A stretch of DNA of 64,000 nucleotides from Eonycteris spelaea (GCA_003508835.1 PUFA01000007.1:13663001-13727000), one strand, 5' to 3'; shown: positions 52,536 through 63,764, counted from the stretch's first letter. Translations and numbers: made by a program. The notes: a model not told the origin generated them from the letters alone.

Positions 52536-55343
52536 TTCTTTCTTTCTTTCTTTCTTTCTTTCTTTTTTGCATATACCTGTTCAGTTTTCCCAACACCATT
52601 TATTATAGACTGTCATTATCTCATTATATATTCTTGTCTCTTTTGTCATAGATTAAATGGCATGTAGCTGCGGATTTATTTCTGGCTCTCTATTCTGTTC
52701 CATTGATCTATGTGTTTGTTTTAATGCCAGTACCATGCTGTTTTGATTACTATAGCCTTGTGCTGTAGTTCCATATTAAGTAGCATGATGCCTCCAATTT
52801 TGTTCTTCTTTCTCAAGATTGCTGTGGCTAAGTACAGTCTTTTGTGATTCTATATAAATTTTAAGATCATTTATTCTAGTTCTGTGAAAAATGTCATTGG
52901 TATTTTGATAGGGATTGCATTGACTCTATACATTGTTTTGAGTAGTGTGAATATTTTAATGATGTTAATTCTTCCTATCCATGAACACAGTATATGCTTC
53001 CATTTATTTGTATATTCTTTAGTTTCTTTCTTCAGTGACTTATAATTTTCTGAGTACAGGTCTTTTATCTCCTTGGTTAAATTTATTCCTAGGCTTTTTT
53101 TTATGCAATTGTAAATGGGATTGTTTTCTAATTTCTCTTTCTGATAGTTTGTTATTGGTGTATAAAAATGCAACCAATTTCTGCATTTTAATTTTGTTAT
53201 ACTGCTATTTTACTGAATTCATTTATTAGTTCTAACAGGTTTTTTGGTGGAATCTTTAGTGTTCTCTACATATGGTATCATGTCATCTGCAAATAATGGC
53301 AGTTGTACTTATTCTTTTCCAATTTAGATGCCTTTTTTCTTTCTTTTTCTTGACTGATTGCTATGACTAGGACTTCCAATACTATGTAGAATAAAAATGG
53401 TGAAAGTGGGCCTCTTTGTCTTGTTCCCGATCTTTAAGGAAAATGCTTTTAGCTTTTCCCCATTTGGTATGTTCTTAGCTGTAGGTTTGTCATATATGGC
53501 CTTGATTATATAAAGTATATTCTCTCTATTCCCACTTTGCTGAGAGTTTTTATCGTACATCAATGCTGAATTTTGTCAAATGCTTTTTCTGCATCTATTG
53601 GTATGATCATATGATTTTTATCTTTTAATTTGTTAATGTAGTATATCACATCATTTTGAGGATATTCAACCAAATTTGCATCCAGGAATTAATCCAACTT
53701 GATCACAGTGTATGATCTTTTTAATGTATTGCTGAATTCAGTTTTCTAATATTTTGTTGAGGATTTTTGAATCTATATTCATCAGGGATAGCAGCCTATA
53801 ATTTTCCTTTTTTTGTAATGTCTTTGTTTTGTTTTGGAATCAGGGTAATGGTGGCCTCGTAAAATGAGCTTGGAAGCCTTCCCTAGACCTGAATTTTTTG
53901 GAATATTTTGAGAAAAATAGGCGTTAATTCTTCTTTGAATGTTTGATAAAATTCACCTGTGAAGCCATCTAGTCCAGGACTTTTGTTTTGGGGGAGTTTT
54001 TTGATAATTGATTTGATTTTGTTAGTAGTACTCCATTAGTTCAGATTTTCCATTTCTTATTGACTCAGTCTTGGGAGATTGTCTGTTTCTTGGAATTATC
54101 CATTTTTTTCAAAATTGTCCATTTTGTTGGCATTTAATTGCTTGTATTATTTTCTTATAATCCTTTGTATTTCTGTGGAGTCGGTTGTTACTTTTACTCT
54201 TTTATTTCTGATTTTTTTATTTAAGTCCTCTTTTTTTTCTGAGTCTGGTAAAAGTTTCATCACTTTTGTTTATCTTTTCAAAGAATGAGCTCTTGGTTTT
54301 ATTGATCTTTGTATTGTTTTTTTTAGACTCTGTCTCATTTATTTCCACTCTGATCTTATTATTTCCTTCCTTCTACTCACTTTGGGCTTTTGTTTGCTCT
54401 TCTTTTTTAGTTCCTTTAAGTATAAGGTTAGATTATTTATTTGAGATTTTTTTTGCTTGTTTCTTGAAGTAGGCCTGTATTGCCATGATTTTCCTGCTTT
54501 TGCTGCATCACATAAATTTGGGGTTGCGTTTTCATTTTCATTTGTCTCAAGGCATCTTTTGATTTCTTCTTTGATCTCATTGTTAACTCATTCATTGTTT
54601 AGTAGCATATTACTTAGCCCCCATGTGTTTGTTTATATTTCAGATTTTTTTTTTTATAATTAATTTCTAATTTCATATCATTATGGTTGGAGAGACATTT
54701 GATATGACTGTAATCTTCTTAAATTTACTTAGACTTTTTTTTTGGACTATCTTGGAAAATGTTCCATGTGCACTTGAGAAGAGAATGTATATTTTTGCTG
54801 CTTTGGGATGAAATGCTCTAAAAATATCAATTAAATCCAATTGGTCTAGTGTGTCATTTAAAGCTGCTGTTTCCTCATTGATTTTCTGTCTGAAAGATCT
54901 GTCCTTTGATGTCAATGGGATGTTAAACACCCCTATTCTTGACTGTATTACTGTCAATCTCTCCCTTCATGTTGGTCAATATTTGCTTTATATATTTAGA
55001 TGCTCCTATGTTGGGTGCACAAATGTTTACTTAGTGTTATATCCTCTTGTTGGATTGATTCCTTTGTCATTATGTAATGTCCTTCTTTGTCTCTTATTAG
55101 CCTTCGTTTTAAAGTCTATTTCGTCTGATATAAGTATTGCTAAACTAGCTTTTTTCCCCATTTCCATTTGCATAAAATGTCTTTTTTCGTCTCTCTACTT
55201 TCAGTCTGTGTGTGTCTTTTGATCCAAAGTGGATGTTTTTTAGATGGTTTTCTTATCCATTCAGCTACCCTATGCCTTTCGGTTGAAGCATTTAATCCAT
55301 TTACATTTAAAGGGATTATTGATAGATATATATAGTTTGCCAT
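51459..55343 (-). pseudogene. L1 ORF2 remnant (endonuclease-reverse transcriptase), broken
   Basis: ORF2p normally nicks DNA and copies L1 RNA in place. This copy starts at the ATG at 55343 (LNVNGLN near the N-terminus, typical of the endonuclease domain). Frame pieces follow at 54673-54957 (HPKAAK, SSAHGTFS), 53324-53563 (IKAIYDKPTA, an RT segment) and 52871-53173 ([16 protein letters not shown]-terminal). The RT palm motif FADD is intact at 53282-53293, but the endonuclease SDH box reads SNH at about 54680 after a frame change. A (CTTT)n expansion at 52491-52568 has replaced coding sequence. The span of about 1295 codons fits the family's usual length of roughly 1275. Several frameshifts and stops make it a pseudogene. 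Confidence 0.88.
52475..52568. repeat. (CTTT)n microsatellite inside L1 ORF2
   Basis: 52491-52568 is a nearly pure CTTT repeat with one slipped unit, preceded by CTTTT units. On the L1 strand it is (AAAG)n, lying just beyond the ORF2 words for GTGTTGGGAAAACTG and AACAGGTATATGC, where the intact L1 has an AAAAGAATGAAA-type sequence. Confidence 0.95.
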
Positions 55344-55392
55344 TTTTATTATTCATATTTATGTACTTTTCCCCTTTTTCCTTCTTTTTTTC

Positions 55393-56286
55393 TTAAGGGA
55401 GTCCCTTTATTATTTCTTGTAATAGTGTCTTGGTGGTGATGAATTCCTTTAGCTTCTTCATGACTGGGAAACTTTATCTCACCTCAATTTTAATTGATAG
55501 CATTTCTGGGTAGAGTAGTCTTGTTGTAGGTCCTTGCTTTTCATCACTTTGAATATTTTATGCCAATACCTTCTTGCTTGAAAAGTTTCTGTTGGGAAAT
55601 CAGCTGAAATTCTTATGGGAGTACCCTTGTAAGTAACTAGCTGCCTTCTCTTGCTGCTTTTAAGACTCTTTTCTTTTTCTTTAACTTTTGCCGTTTTAAT
55701 TGTGATGTTTCTTAATGTGAGTCTGCTTGGGTTCATCTTGTTTGGGACTCACTGCACTTCCTGGACTTGTATGTCTATTTCTTTTTACCAACCTAGAGAG
55801 TTTTCAGTCATTATTTCCTCAAATAGGTTCTCAATCCCTTGCTTCCTCTCTGTGATATAAATGTTGTAACACTTGATGTTGTCCTAGGGGTCCCTTAAAC
55901 TATCCTCGTTTTTTTGTTATTCTTTTTTTTTCTTTTTGCTGTTCTGATTTGATGTTTTCTGCTACCTTGTCTTCCAAAATGCTGATTTAGTCCCTGCTTC
56001 ATCTAATCTACTACTGATTATTTCTAGTGTATACTTCATTTTAGTTACCATATTCTTCATTTCTGACTGGTTCTTTCTTTATGGTTTCTATGTCCTTTTT
56101 AAGGCTTCTTATCTCTTTGTTGAAGTTCTCATTGAGATCATCTATTCTTTTCCTAAGTTCATTGAGTATTCTTGCAACCAATGTTTTGAATTTTGTATCT
56201 GATAGGTTGCTTGCCTTTATTTCATTTAGTTCTTTTGAAGTTTTCTCCTGTTCTTTCATTTGGGATATACTTCTTTGTTTTCTCAT
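55393..56286 (-). pseudogene. L1 ORF1 remnant (RNA-binding chaperone), broken
   Basis: ORF1p is a trimeric coiled-coil RNA-binding protein of the L1 particle. The N-terminal part is open at 56041-56286, with a Lys/Glu-rich heptad-like coiled-coil segment (LNELRKRIDDLNENF). The C-terminal domain is open at 55479-55736, with QLVTYKGTPIRISADF and TFQARRYW, the conserved end of the family. A final LKEFITTK-type tail lies in another frame and ends at TAA 55393-55395. The middle is frameshifted. The gap between ORF1 and ORF2 is about 50 bases, as usual. Confidence 0.85.
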
Positions 56287-56299
56287 TTTGGCTACCTCT

Positions 56300-58004
56300 C
56301 TGCGTTTATTTTCTCTGTATTAGGTAGATCTGCTACATCTCCTAGTCTTAACCATGTGGCCTTATGTAGTAAGAGTCCTGCATGGTCAGTGGCACAGTCT
56401 TCCTCATTACCTGTGCTGGGTGCTCCAGGAGTGTCCCTCGTTTGGTTGTGTATGCCCTCCTATTGTAGTTGAGTCTTGATTGCTGTTGGCACATCAGTGG
56501 GTGAAATTGACTCTCAGCTTAACTGGTTGTGAGGACTGGCCATGCCCACAGTGTATGAGCTGCTGCGTGGTGGCTGACTCCATGGAGTGGGATTTGCCCC
56601 AGCAGGCTCATGTGCCTGTTGAGACCACCTTTGTGTGTGCTGCTTGTTGGGCTCATCAGGTGGTATTCTTTTGAGGTTGATGCCCAGCCTCTGGCTGTGT
56701 TAGTTCTGGAGCCCTTTGGGAGGGGCATATCAAGGTCAGCCACTGCCTGTGACCAGCACAAGGCTACCTGCTAGGAGATACAGAGCTATCTGCAGTTTGA
56801 TGTTTCCTGTGCTGTTTCTGGAGGCATGGGGGAGAGGCCACACAGTGAATCGAGGCTGGTTGCCACCAGTACAGGGCCTAGGACAGCTCTGCAAAACACC
56901 CAGGGCTCCCCAAGGCCTAAGGCTGCCTACCAGCTGCCCAAAAGGTTCAGCAGTTGAAAGAGCCTCAGGCAGTATGAGAGTTGGATGAACTGGGTCCAGG
57001 GTGTCACCAGAGTGTGACAAGTGGTATTCTCCAGGTTAGTACAGATTCAGATTTGTTGCCAGTGCTAAGCCTGTGGCACCCACAAAAGTCTCAGCTCATG
57101 CCGAGGCCAGCCACTTTCCACCTTGTACCATAGACTCCTGAGATTTGTTCAAGAAATACTGCAGCTAGAGCTGGTGCTGGTTGCCCACCACCGAAAGTGT
57201 CTCCTGAGGTGCGCAAGTGGAGGCCTGTTGGTTACTGGCAAAGGCACCTCCTGCAGAGAGCACAGGGTTGGGCTGGTTGCCTAGTAACCACCTAGCATTG
57301 CCACGGGCAATTGCGAGTTGGGTGGATAGGGTCTCAGGGAGTCACCTGGGTGGAGCAAGCAGTTCTCACCAGGCCAATGCAGACTCAGACTTGGCCACAT
57401 GGGAGAGGGCTCAACATAAGGCTGCACAGGAGGAGGACTAGCACAGGGATAAGTGGTAGCTGTTCCTCCTGCCTGCACCTTAGAGCCTCACACCTCAGTC
57501 TTTCCCTCTATGTCTCTGGTACCGCCCAAGCTGCTGTCCCTCTGCCAGAGCCCAGGATGCGTGCCTGTGAGTAAGGTCGTGCACGGGCCCTTTAACAGGA
57601 TGTCTGCCTTTCTAGTTGCCCTCCATCTCACCTGAATGGTCGGAATCCCCGCTGATTTTCGCAGCCAGATTTTGTGGGGACTCCTTTTCTGAGCACTGGA
57701 ACCGTGAGGGGAAACCTGGTGTGGGGCTAGGGCCCTTCGTTCCTCCAGGACCTCTGCATCCAAGATATCCCTCTGATGCTCGACCGCTGCGCGTAGGTGT
57801 GGGACCAGCCCATTTCGTGACTCCACCTTTCCTACAAGTTTCAGTGTGGCCTCCTCTTTATATCCCCAGTTATAGGAGTTCTGTTCAGTCAATCTTCAGA
57901 TTGTTCTCCCAGTTGACTGTTTTATAATTTAATTGTAACTTTAATGTGGTCATGGGAGGAGGCAAGCACAGAGTTTACCAACTTTGCCATCTTGACCTGA
58001 ACTC
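56300..58004 (-). promoter_or_regulatory. L1 5' UTR (internal promoter region)
   Basis: About 1.7 kb upstream of ORF1 in the L1 sense is markedly richer in G+C than the surroundings and ends with a CCATCTTGACC word (sense GGTCAAGATGG), the usual L1 5' start. Open frames of up to 134 codons on both strands here are by-products of the GC content. Confidence 0.65.
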
Positions 58005-58695
58005 GAGAAAGTCCTTAAAGATTGTTTTGGGTAGCTAAGTTCTTTCTATCTTTTTCTTTCCATCTACCACCAGGGATCTGAGTTTTCCACATCCTGGAAA
58101 GGAAGGAGGCAGAGACAGGGGAATGACTAAGACAGCAACTTGGTGAGCCCAGGTAGGCTGGGCTCACAGACCCATGATGCCAAGAAGGCCTGGGCAGGGC
58201 GAGGAGTGGGGAGGTGTGGGTGTGGGGAGGTGGCAGGGGTGTTAACATAGCTGAGCAGTAAAAGTCAGGGCACATGTCAGGCAGGGTCTAGCCCAACTTA
58301 TAAAATAGGCAAATCTAGCATCAATGCATGGCCAGCCTTTCCTTACAGGTTTCTCTCTATCCCACAATCACCTTTTACCTCCAGGCAATCTTTCAGTAAC
58401 TCTTCCTGTGAGGCCTTCCTCCCAATCAGCTAATTCTGCTATTTATCTGTGAATTGGTTTACAGAACCTAGCTACCTGACAGTATTTGAATTTGAATAGA
58501 AAATTTCTGGGGACCCAGAAGAATCACCAAATTACATTTCCCAAGAGGGGAAGGAATTGAGCTATCTTTTAATTGGGGGGTAGGGGGTTTACAGATTTAC
58601 ATGTCTCCCTGGGCAAGCAGTAAATGCAAATGTACAAACCATCACATGACAATAAGCACTGGTAAGATGGAGAACCATGCCTCATCTAAAGGCAG
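58005..58695. other. anonymous segment, possible L2 trace
   Basis: TCCTGTGAGGCCTTCCTCCC near 58405 may be a trace of L2. Otherwise nothing is recognised. Confidence 0.35.
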
Positions 58696-58699
58696 TCAA

Positions 58700-59022
58700 T
58701 TTCCAGTTCTAAAACACTCTTCAGGTAAAATTTAAAAAACACAAATAAAAACAGCTGTACCCTAAATGCAGCATGATAATCTGGCTTAGATCCTGAGACA
58801 GAAAAAGGACATTAGTGGAAAAAGTGAACTGGGAATAAAGTCTGTAGTTTAGATAATAGTAATAAACCAATGTTAATTTCTTAGTTTTAGCAAATGTACC
58901 ATGACTGTGTTAAGATGTTAATATTAATTAGAGGGAATTGGATGAAGGGTACATAGGAACTCTCTGTATTAACTTTGCAATATTTTTGTAAATTCAAAAA
59001 TCATGTTTATTAAAAAACAAAA
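58700..59022 (+). mobile_element. old LINE 3' end (L1M-like)
   Basis: AAAAGGACATTAGTGGAAAA, GGAATAAAGTCTGTAGTTTA, AATGTTAATTTCTTAGTTTT, AGCAAATGTACCATGACTGT and GAACTCTCTGTATTAACTTT match a widespread mammalian LINE 3' end that I attribute to an old L1. A-rich tail near 59010. Confidence 0.6.
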
Positions 59023-59044
59023 CAGCTACATCACAGGTGAGAGC

Positions 59045-59285
59045 TATGATAACAGTATCTATCACTTATTCAGATATGGGACTTAGAATGTCTAAGAGCT
59101 TTATATATACTAATTTACTTGATTCTCATGACAATTCTATCAGGTAAATATAATCATTATCCTACTTTTACTGATGATGAAACTAAGGCACAGACAAGTT
59201 AAGTATCTTCCCAAGGTCACACAGTTACAATGTGGTGGAGCCAGATTTCTAAGGCAAATGCACAGTATTTTTTCCTACACCAGCC
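59045..59285 (-). repeat. MIR SINE (antisense)
   Basis: GAATGTCTAAGAGCTTTATA, TTGATTCTCATGACAATTCT, GATGATGAAACTAAGGCACA and CCCAAGGTCACACAGTTACA follow antisense MIR. Confidence 0.9.
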
Positions 59286-59327
59286 ACTTGTGGGATGTAA
59301 AACAAGTCTGTCAGGATCAGAGGCCTA

Positions 59328-59331
59328 CTAG
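59328..59331. repeat. left CTAG target duplication of the solo LTR
   Basis: CTAG immediately precedes the LTR and recurs immediately after it at 59728-59731. Confidence 0.75.
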
Positions 59332-59727
59332 TGTTGTGGCGCGTTCAAATCTAAACCCACAGAGCCAACTGAGATTAATTATGAGCCTTTATTAGCCGGC
59401 CGGTGACTGACTCTCCACCACGCAGGGTCAGAGAATCAGCCTCGAGCTTCCAGAGGGACAGATTATAAAGCTTAAACCTACATCCTGGTGGGCCTTTGAT
59501 CAAGTAAGCAAGCAGATTTCAAAAGCAGAAGTTGGCTGTTAGCGTCTAGTACAAAGATATATTGTTTCTGGGGGACTCCTAAATTTTATAGCAAAACAGG
59601 GCTGGTAGACAGTTTTGTTATCTGCATCCTGGCTGTAATGCTGTTTTTCTCGGGAGCTGGTGCCTGACAATATCACTCCCTGTCTTGTCCTTGTGACAAG
59701 CTTACTGGAGAATTTTCCACTTTTACA
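59332..59727 (-). mobile_element. solo ERV1 (gammaretrovirus-type) LTR
   Basis: The 396-bp unit begins TG and ends CA on both readings: TGTTGTGGCG at the left and TTTTACA at the right. Read on the minus strand it has a TATA-like GCTTTATAATC and an AATAAAGGCTC polyadenylation signal before a short CAACA end, in U3-R-U5 order. It is bracketed by a 4-bp CTAG duplication, typical of gammaretrovirus-like ERVs. No internal region is present. I cannot name the family. Confidence 0.82.
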
Positions 59728-59731
59728 CTAG
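59728..59731. repeat. right CTAG target duplication of the solo LTR
   Basis: It matches the CTAG at 59328-59331. Confidence 0.75.
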
Positions 59732-59804
59732 ATATCACTTGTAACTATGAGGCAAGGCAAGGACCATCGTGAGGCGAGTGAGACACCTCCTTGGGTGTAA
59801 GATT

Positions 59805-59848
59805 AAAGATGCACTACCACCTCACATCCATTAGGATGGCTACTATCC

Positions 59849-59879
<31 letters not shown>

Positions 59880-60600
59880 AAAAACAATGTGTTGATGAGG
59901 ATGAGGAGATGTTGGAACCCCAGTACATTCATTGTTGATGGAGATGTCAAAAGATGTAGCCACTGTGGAAAACAATATAGTTCCTCAATACATTAAAAAT
60001 AGAATTACCATGTGATTTAGCAATTCCACTTCTAGGCATACACTAAAACAAAATTGAAAGCAGGCTCTCAAACAGGTATTTGTACACTTATGTTCATAGA
60101 AGCATTATTCTCAATAGCTAAAAAGTAGAAGCAACCCAAGTATACAAGGATGGATGAATGAGTAAGCGAAATGTGGCGGATACATACAATGGAATATTAT
60201 TCACCCTAAAAGGGAATTTTGAGGGAAATTCTTATGTATGCTACAGTATGGATGAACCTTGAGGATGTTATATTAAATAAAATAAGCCAGTCACAAAAAG
60301 GCAAATACCGTATGATTTCACTTACATGAAGTATCTAGAGTTGTTTGAATTTATAAAGACAGAGAGTAAAATGGTGGTTTCCAGGGGCTGGGGGTAGGCA
60401 AGAATGGGGAGTTAGTGTTCAATGGGTACAGATTTTCAGTTCGGGAGGATGAAGAATTTTGTGGATGGATGGTGGTGATGGTTTCACAACACTGCAAATG
60501 TACTTAATACCACTGAACTGTACACTTAAAATAGTTAAAATAATACATTTTGTTATATGTGTTTTACCACAATTAAATTTAAAATAAAATAAAAGTTTAA
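59805..60600 (+). mobile_element. L1 LINE 3' end
   Basis: ACCACCTCACATCCATTAGG, GTTGATGAGGATGAGGAGAT, GGCATACACTAAAACAAAAT, CAATGGAATATTATTCACCC, TTCCAGGGGCTGGGGGTAGG and CACTGAACTGTACACTTAAA follow the L1 ORF2 end and 3' UTR. Confidence 0.92.
59849..59877. repeat. A29 run inside L1
   Basis: A pure run of 29 A in the position where old L1s carry a short AAAAAAACAG. It is an internal expansion, not a tail. Confidence 0.97.
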
Positions 60601-61920
60601 GGGTTACTAAAATATTTAGTTCACGAGATAATATTCTAATGCAATATTTTTTTAAAAAAATCAAAATGAATGCAAAAAAATTTTACAAGAAAATCAAAAT
60701 TTGAAATAAAGACAGTGTCGTATCAAACTATTTTAGAGTCTTGGCAAGAGGAAAAATTGGCAACACTGATCCTGAGGGACACACCCCTGAGAGGAAAGGT
60801 AAGCTGCATTTTGGGATATTGATTTTAAGTTTTGGGATATTGATTTTAAGTTGTTTATTAAGAATCAAGCCTCAGAAAGAACCTTTGACCCTTCCCCCCT
60901 TTCCTGCCTGAGAAATTCAGAGAAACCCACTTCAAGAAAGAGATCTTAGCATGCTGCCTTAGCCTAATTGAATTGAGTATGGTAAGTAAGAGGTGCCCCC
61001 TGTAACCCATTGTTTCTGAGTTACCTAGCAAGAATTTGCCTGACATGCCTGTACTGTTCTTCCTCAAGTACTTGTAAAACCCCATTCTCACTTCTGAAAT
61101 CTGGTACCCCATTTCACTCTCTTCTTCCTTTTGTCCAAAATGTCTTATATATCCAGTGTGTGTTGCCTCAGTGTTTTTGGAATTTCATGCTTATGTGAAT
61201 TCCCTTGAGCATGTATTAAAATTTTGTTTTTTCTTCTGTTAATATGCCTGTTAATTTAATTATTAGACAAGCTGGAAGAACTTAGAAAGTTGGAGAAAAG
61301 TATTTTCTTTTTTTTAGTCCCTACAAAAGCAAATGGGAATCTTAGTGGTAAATGGGGGTGTGGAGTTATACATTGAAAAATCTCCTAGATAATTCTGATA
61401 TTCAGCATTTCCTTAGGGCCTCCCTGTCCTCCAGCCTTCAAGAAAAAAAAAAAAAAAGAAAGAAAGAAAGAGAGAAATAATTCAATATGTATTGAAAGAA
61501 ATTGAGATCCAAAGTGGTTAACTTTCACTTTACTATGGGTCACTGCTGGTTAGCAAATGAATTCATGTGGCAAGTCTAGGAGCTCAATTGCCAGAAAAGA
61601 ATGCATTTGGGGGCTGGATGGCCTGGTGTCCATTCCAGGGCAATTCTGCCTCAGGGCCTATGGCCTAGGCTTTGAGGTGCTCATAAGAGAGTTTTTCTTA
61701 TAAGTAACATTTAAGGACATTATAACATTATAATTAACTCATGACGCATGAATCCTGCATATCTGTGGCCGAAACTTTTGGACATTTTAACCACCAGCTC
61801 CAGCATAATTTTTTTTTTTTTGGTTTACACAATAAGTTTATTTTTTTGTCGCATAAGTCCCAATGGATAAGGTTTGAGGATAGGTTGGTATTGTTCTATG
61901 TGTGCATGATTCAGGGTCCT
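60600..61920. other. anonymous non-coding segment
   Basis: No gene or named repeat. It contains a 21-bp tandem duplication at about 60811-60851 and an A15-(GAAA)n run at 61442-61476. Confidence 0.35.
60811..60851 (+). repeat. 21-bp direct tandem duplication
   Basis: TTTTGGGATATTGATTTTAAG occurs twice in immediate succession with no differences over at least 20 bases, so the event is recent. Confidence 0.93.
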
Positions 61921-61924
61921 TAGA

Positions 61925-62840
61925 TTATGTGCCATCCTTCACACTTAGCTTCTAAGGTTGTCCTCAGAGTCAATGGACCAGTAAAATTAGGAGAAGAGGA
62001 TGTATTTTGGGTTCCTGAAACCAAATTCAGTGTTGGGGGCAGTTCCCACACTAACAACGAGAAGTTCTCAGATACCAGCAACAATGTCCGAGAAGAGAAT
62101 TCAACTCATTTCATTCTACCTGGAGATAGTGTCAGATTCAACAGGCTAAGGGTTCAGGCCTACAAGACTGCCTCCCGTCCAACATTTCAGATGCCAATCA
62201 CAAGCCCTTGGTTATCACCTATGCTTCTGACTATCTGGCTATAGATCAGAGGTCCCCATGATCCCCTCCTTGGGTTGGATTAAATTTGCTAGTGGCTCAC
62301 AGAACTCAGGAACCTGTTTACTCATTACATCATGGGTTCATTATAAAAGGATATAACTCAGGAACAGCCAGATACAGAAGAAATGCATAGGGCGATGTGT
62401 GGCAACACATTCTCAGAAATGCTATTCTATTTCAGCAACTCTCTATGTTCGCCAATCCTGAAGCTCTCCAAATCCTTTCCAGGCTGATTTTAAAATATGT
62501 TTTCTGACCTAACCTCCCAGCACCCTTCTGCCCTTTGCCAACTCCCTTTGGAAGTTACAGATGGGGAGGCAGCAGCAGGAAAGTTTCTGCAACAACACCT
62601 GGGGTTAGGTACCGCCATTAGCAATGCAAATGGAGGGGAGTGTCAGCTGATTTATTAAATGGAGCTCTTGGCAAGTCCTCAAGCCCCACTCAGGTTCATC
62701 TGTCATCCCCTAGTCAGCCTTGGGAGCCGAGTGGATAGGTTGCATGTGCTAACCCAGCTTAATTAATATTGTCTCAGGGCTCCGGATTTATGGAGGCTTA
62801 TTTCTTAATTTTTGAATCCCAATGATTAGAGTCATGAGAT
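61925..62840 (-). mobile_element. ERVL-type LTR, MER21-like (antisense)
   Basis: ATGATCCCCTCCTTGGGTTG, AAATTTGCTAGTGGCTCACA, GAACTCAGGAACCTGTTTAC, GAACAGCCAGATACAGAAGA, CCTGAAGCTCTCCAAATCCT and TTTATGGAGGCTTATTTCTT match the antisense pattern of an old LTR I associate with MER21. Edges are approximate. Confidence 0.55.
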
Positions 62841-62959
62841 CCTGTCATTAGCCCTGTAGGCTCCCACCCACTCTCTGCATGTTTCTGTTTTCTTTACAGG
62901 GGAGCAGACAACTCATTTTTTTTTTCTTTCTCAGCTTCCTGGAATGGCCCAATCTGCTG

Positions 62960-63098
62960 CCTCTCAGAGTATATCACCAGCCCCTCCAGCCACACTGCTC
63001 TCCCACAGGAGCCTTTGCAAATGCGTCACCTTGCCCCTGGCATACGTTTCCCTTCCTGACCTTCTCAATTCCCCAAATACCTGGCCTCCTCCATGGTG
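62960..63098 (+). repeat. L2 LINE, left part
   Basis: CCCCTCCAGCCACACTGCTC, AGGAGCCTTTGCAAATGCGT and CTTGCCCCTGGCATACGTTT follow sense L2. A MER20 interrupts at 63099. Confidence 0.75.
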
Positions 63099-63292
63099 CA
63101 GTGATTCTCAATTGTGGGTGGGTTTGCTCTGCAGGGGACATTTGGCAATGTCTGGAGACATTTTGATTGTCACAACTGGGATGTGAAGGTTGGTGCTACT
63201 GGTATCTAATGGCTGCTACTAAATATTGTACAGTGCATAGGACATTCCCACACAACAAAAAATATCAATAGCGCTGAGGTTGAGAAACATTG
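63099..63292 (+). mobile_element. MER20 (hAT-Charlie) inside L2
   Basis: It begins CAGTGATTCTCAATTGTGGG, contains CAGGGGACATTTGGCAATGT, CTGGAGACATTTTGATTGTC and GGTGCTACTGGTATCTAATG, and ends GCTGAGGTTGAGAAACATTG. It matches sense MER20 over its whole length (194 bp). No clear target duplication survives. Confidence 0.93.
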
Positions 63293-63625
63293 TCCAGCTA
63301 ACCAGATCCATAAGCCAAGCATCACTTCCTCCCTCAGGGAAACAATGTCTGACCCAACTTTCCTGCTACCTTCACCCCCTGACCACTATTTCAAATTCAT
63401 ACCACATTATGCCATTTCCAGGGCATGCCCCTTCTTTCTTTTAGCTATAATTTGTCATTTATATTGTTGTGCTTTTATTTGATTAATGCCTACTCTCCAT
63501 GCTCCAGGCTGCACTGTATTAAAGACTTTGTGCTCACTCACTTTTGAGTCCCCAGAGCAGAGCAGGTTGCTTGATGCATACATAGTAAGTTCCATGGGAT
63601 CTATTGGATGAACCAATAGATATAC
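63293..63625 (+). repeat. L2 LINE 3' end, right part
   Basis: ACTTCCTCCCTCAGGGAAAC, AATGTCTGACCCAACTTTCC, TTTAGCTATAATTTGTCATT, CCCCAGAGCAGAGCAGGTTG and CATACATAGTAAGTTCCATG continue L2 to its end. Confidence 0.85.
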
Positions 63626-63764
63626 ATCCTCCCTTTTCTACCTCATATGCAGAGCCTCTAGTTCAAGGCAGCCCTTAGGACCTGCTAGACTGAGATAGTT
63701 GGAAAAGGGTTCAGCCTGTGTGTAACACTGGGAGCTGAGAATGAGGGGTGAACAGATCTTGACT

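Larger units (their letters stand above)
51157..58004 (-). mobile_element. near full-length L1 LINE (dead)
   Basis: The 3' end lies at left: a T-run at 51158-51169, then a 3' UTR with AGTTTCAGATATACAGTATA and GTGGTTAGACATTTATATAA. The element continues through ORF2 (to 55343), ORF1 (55393 to about 56286) and a GC-rich 5' UTR ending near CCATCTTGACC at about 57990. At about 6.85 kb it is close to full size. Frameshifts and stops in both ORFs mean it cannot move itself. Short related words GAGAAAATTC and GAGAAAGTCC flank it but are too weak to call a target duplication. Confidence 0.92.

Noticed and set aside
54079..54663. Phe/Leu/Ser-rich plus-strand frames resembling membrane proteins
   Set aside because: They are antisense shadows of the A-rich L1 ORF2.
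57488..57927. Frames of 134 and 103 codons on opposite strands
   Set aside because: They lie in the GC-rich 5' UTR of the L1, where stop codons are rare by composition.
51139..58014. Target-site duplication for the large L1 (GAGAAAATTC versus GAGAAAGTCC)
   Set aside because: The match is short and imperfect and could be chance. The element is called from its structure instead.
59735..59804. Possible additional repeat between the solo LTR and the L1 (GAGGCGAGTGAGACACCTCC)
   Set aside because: It resembles a repeat pattern I half-remember, but I cannot assign it, so it is left unannotated.
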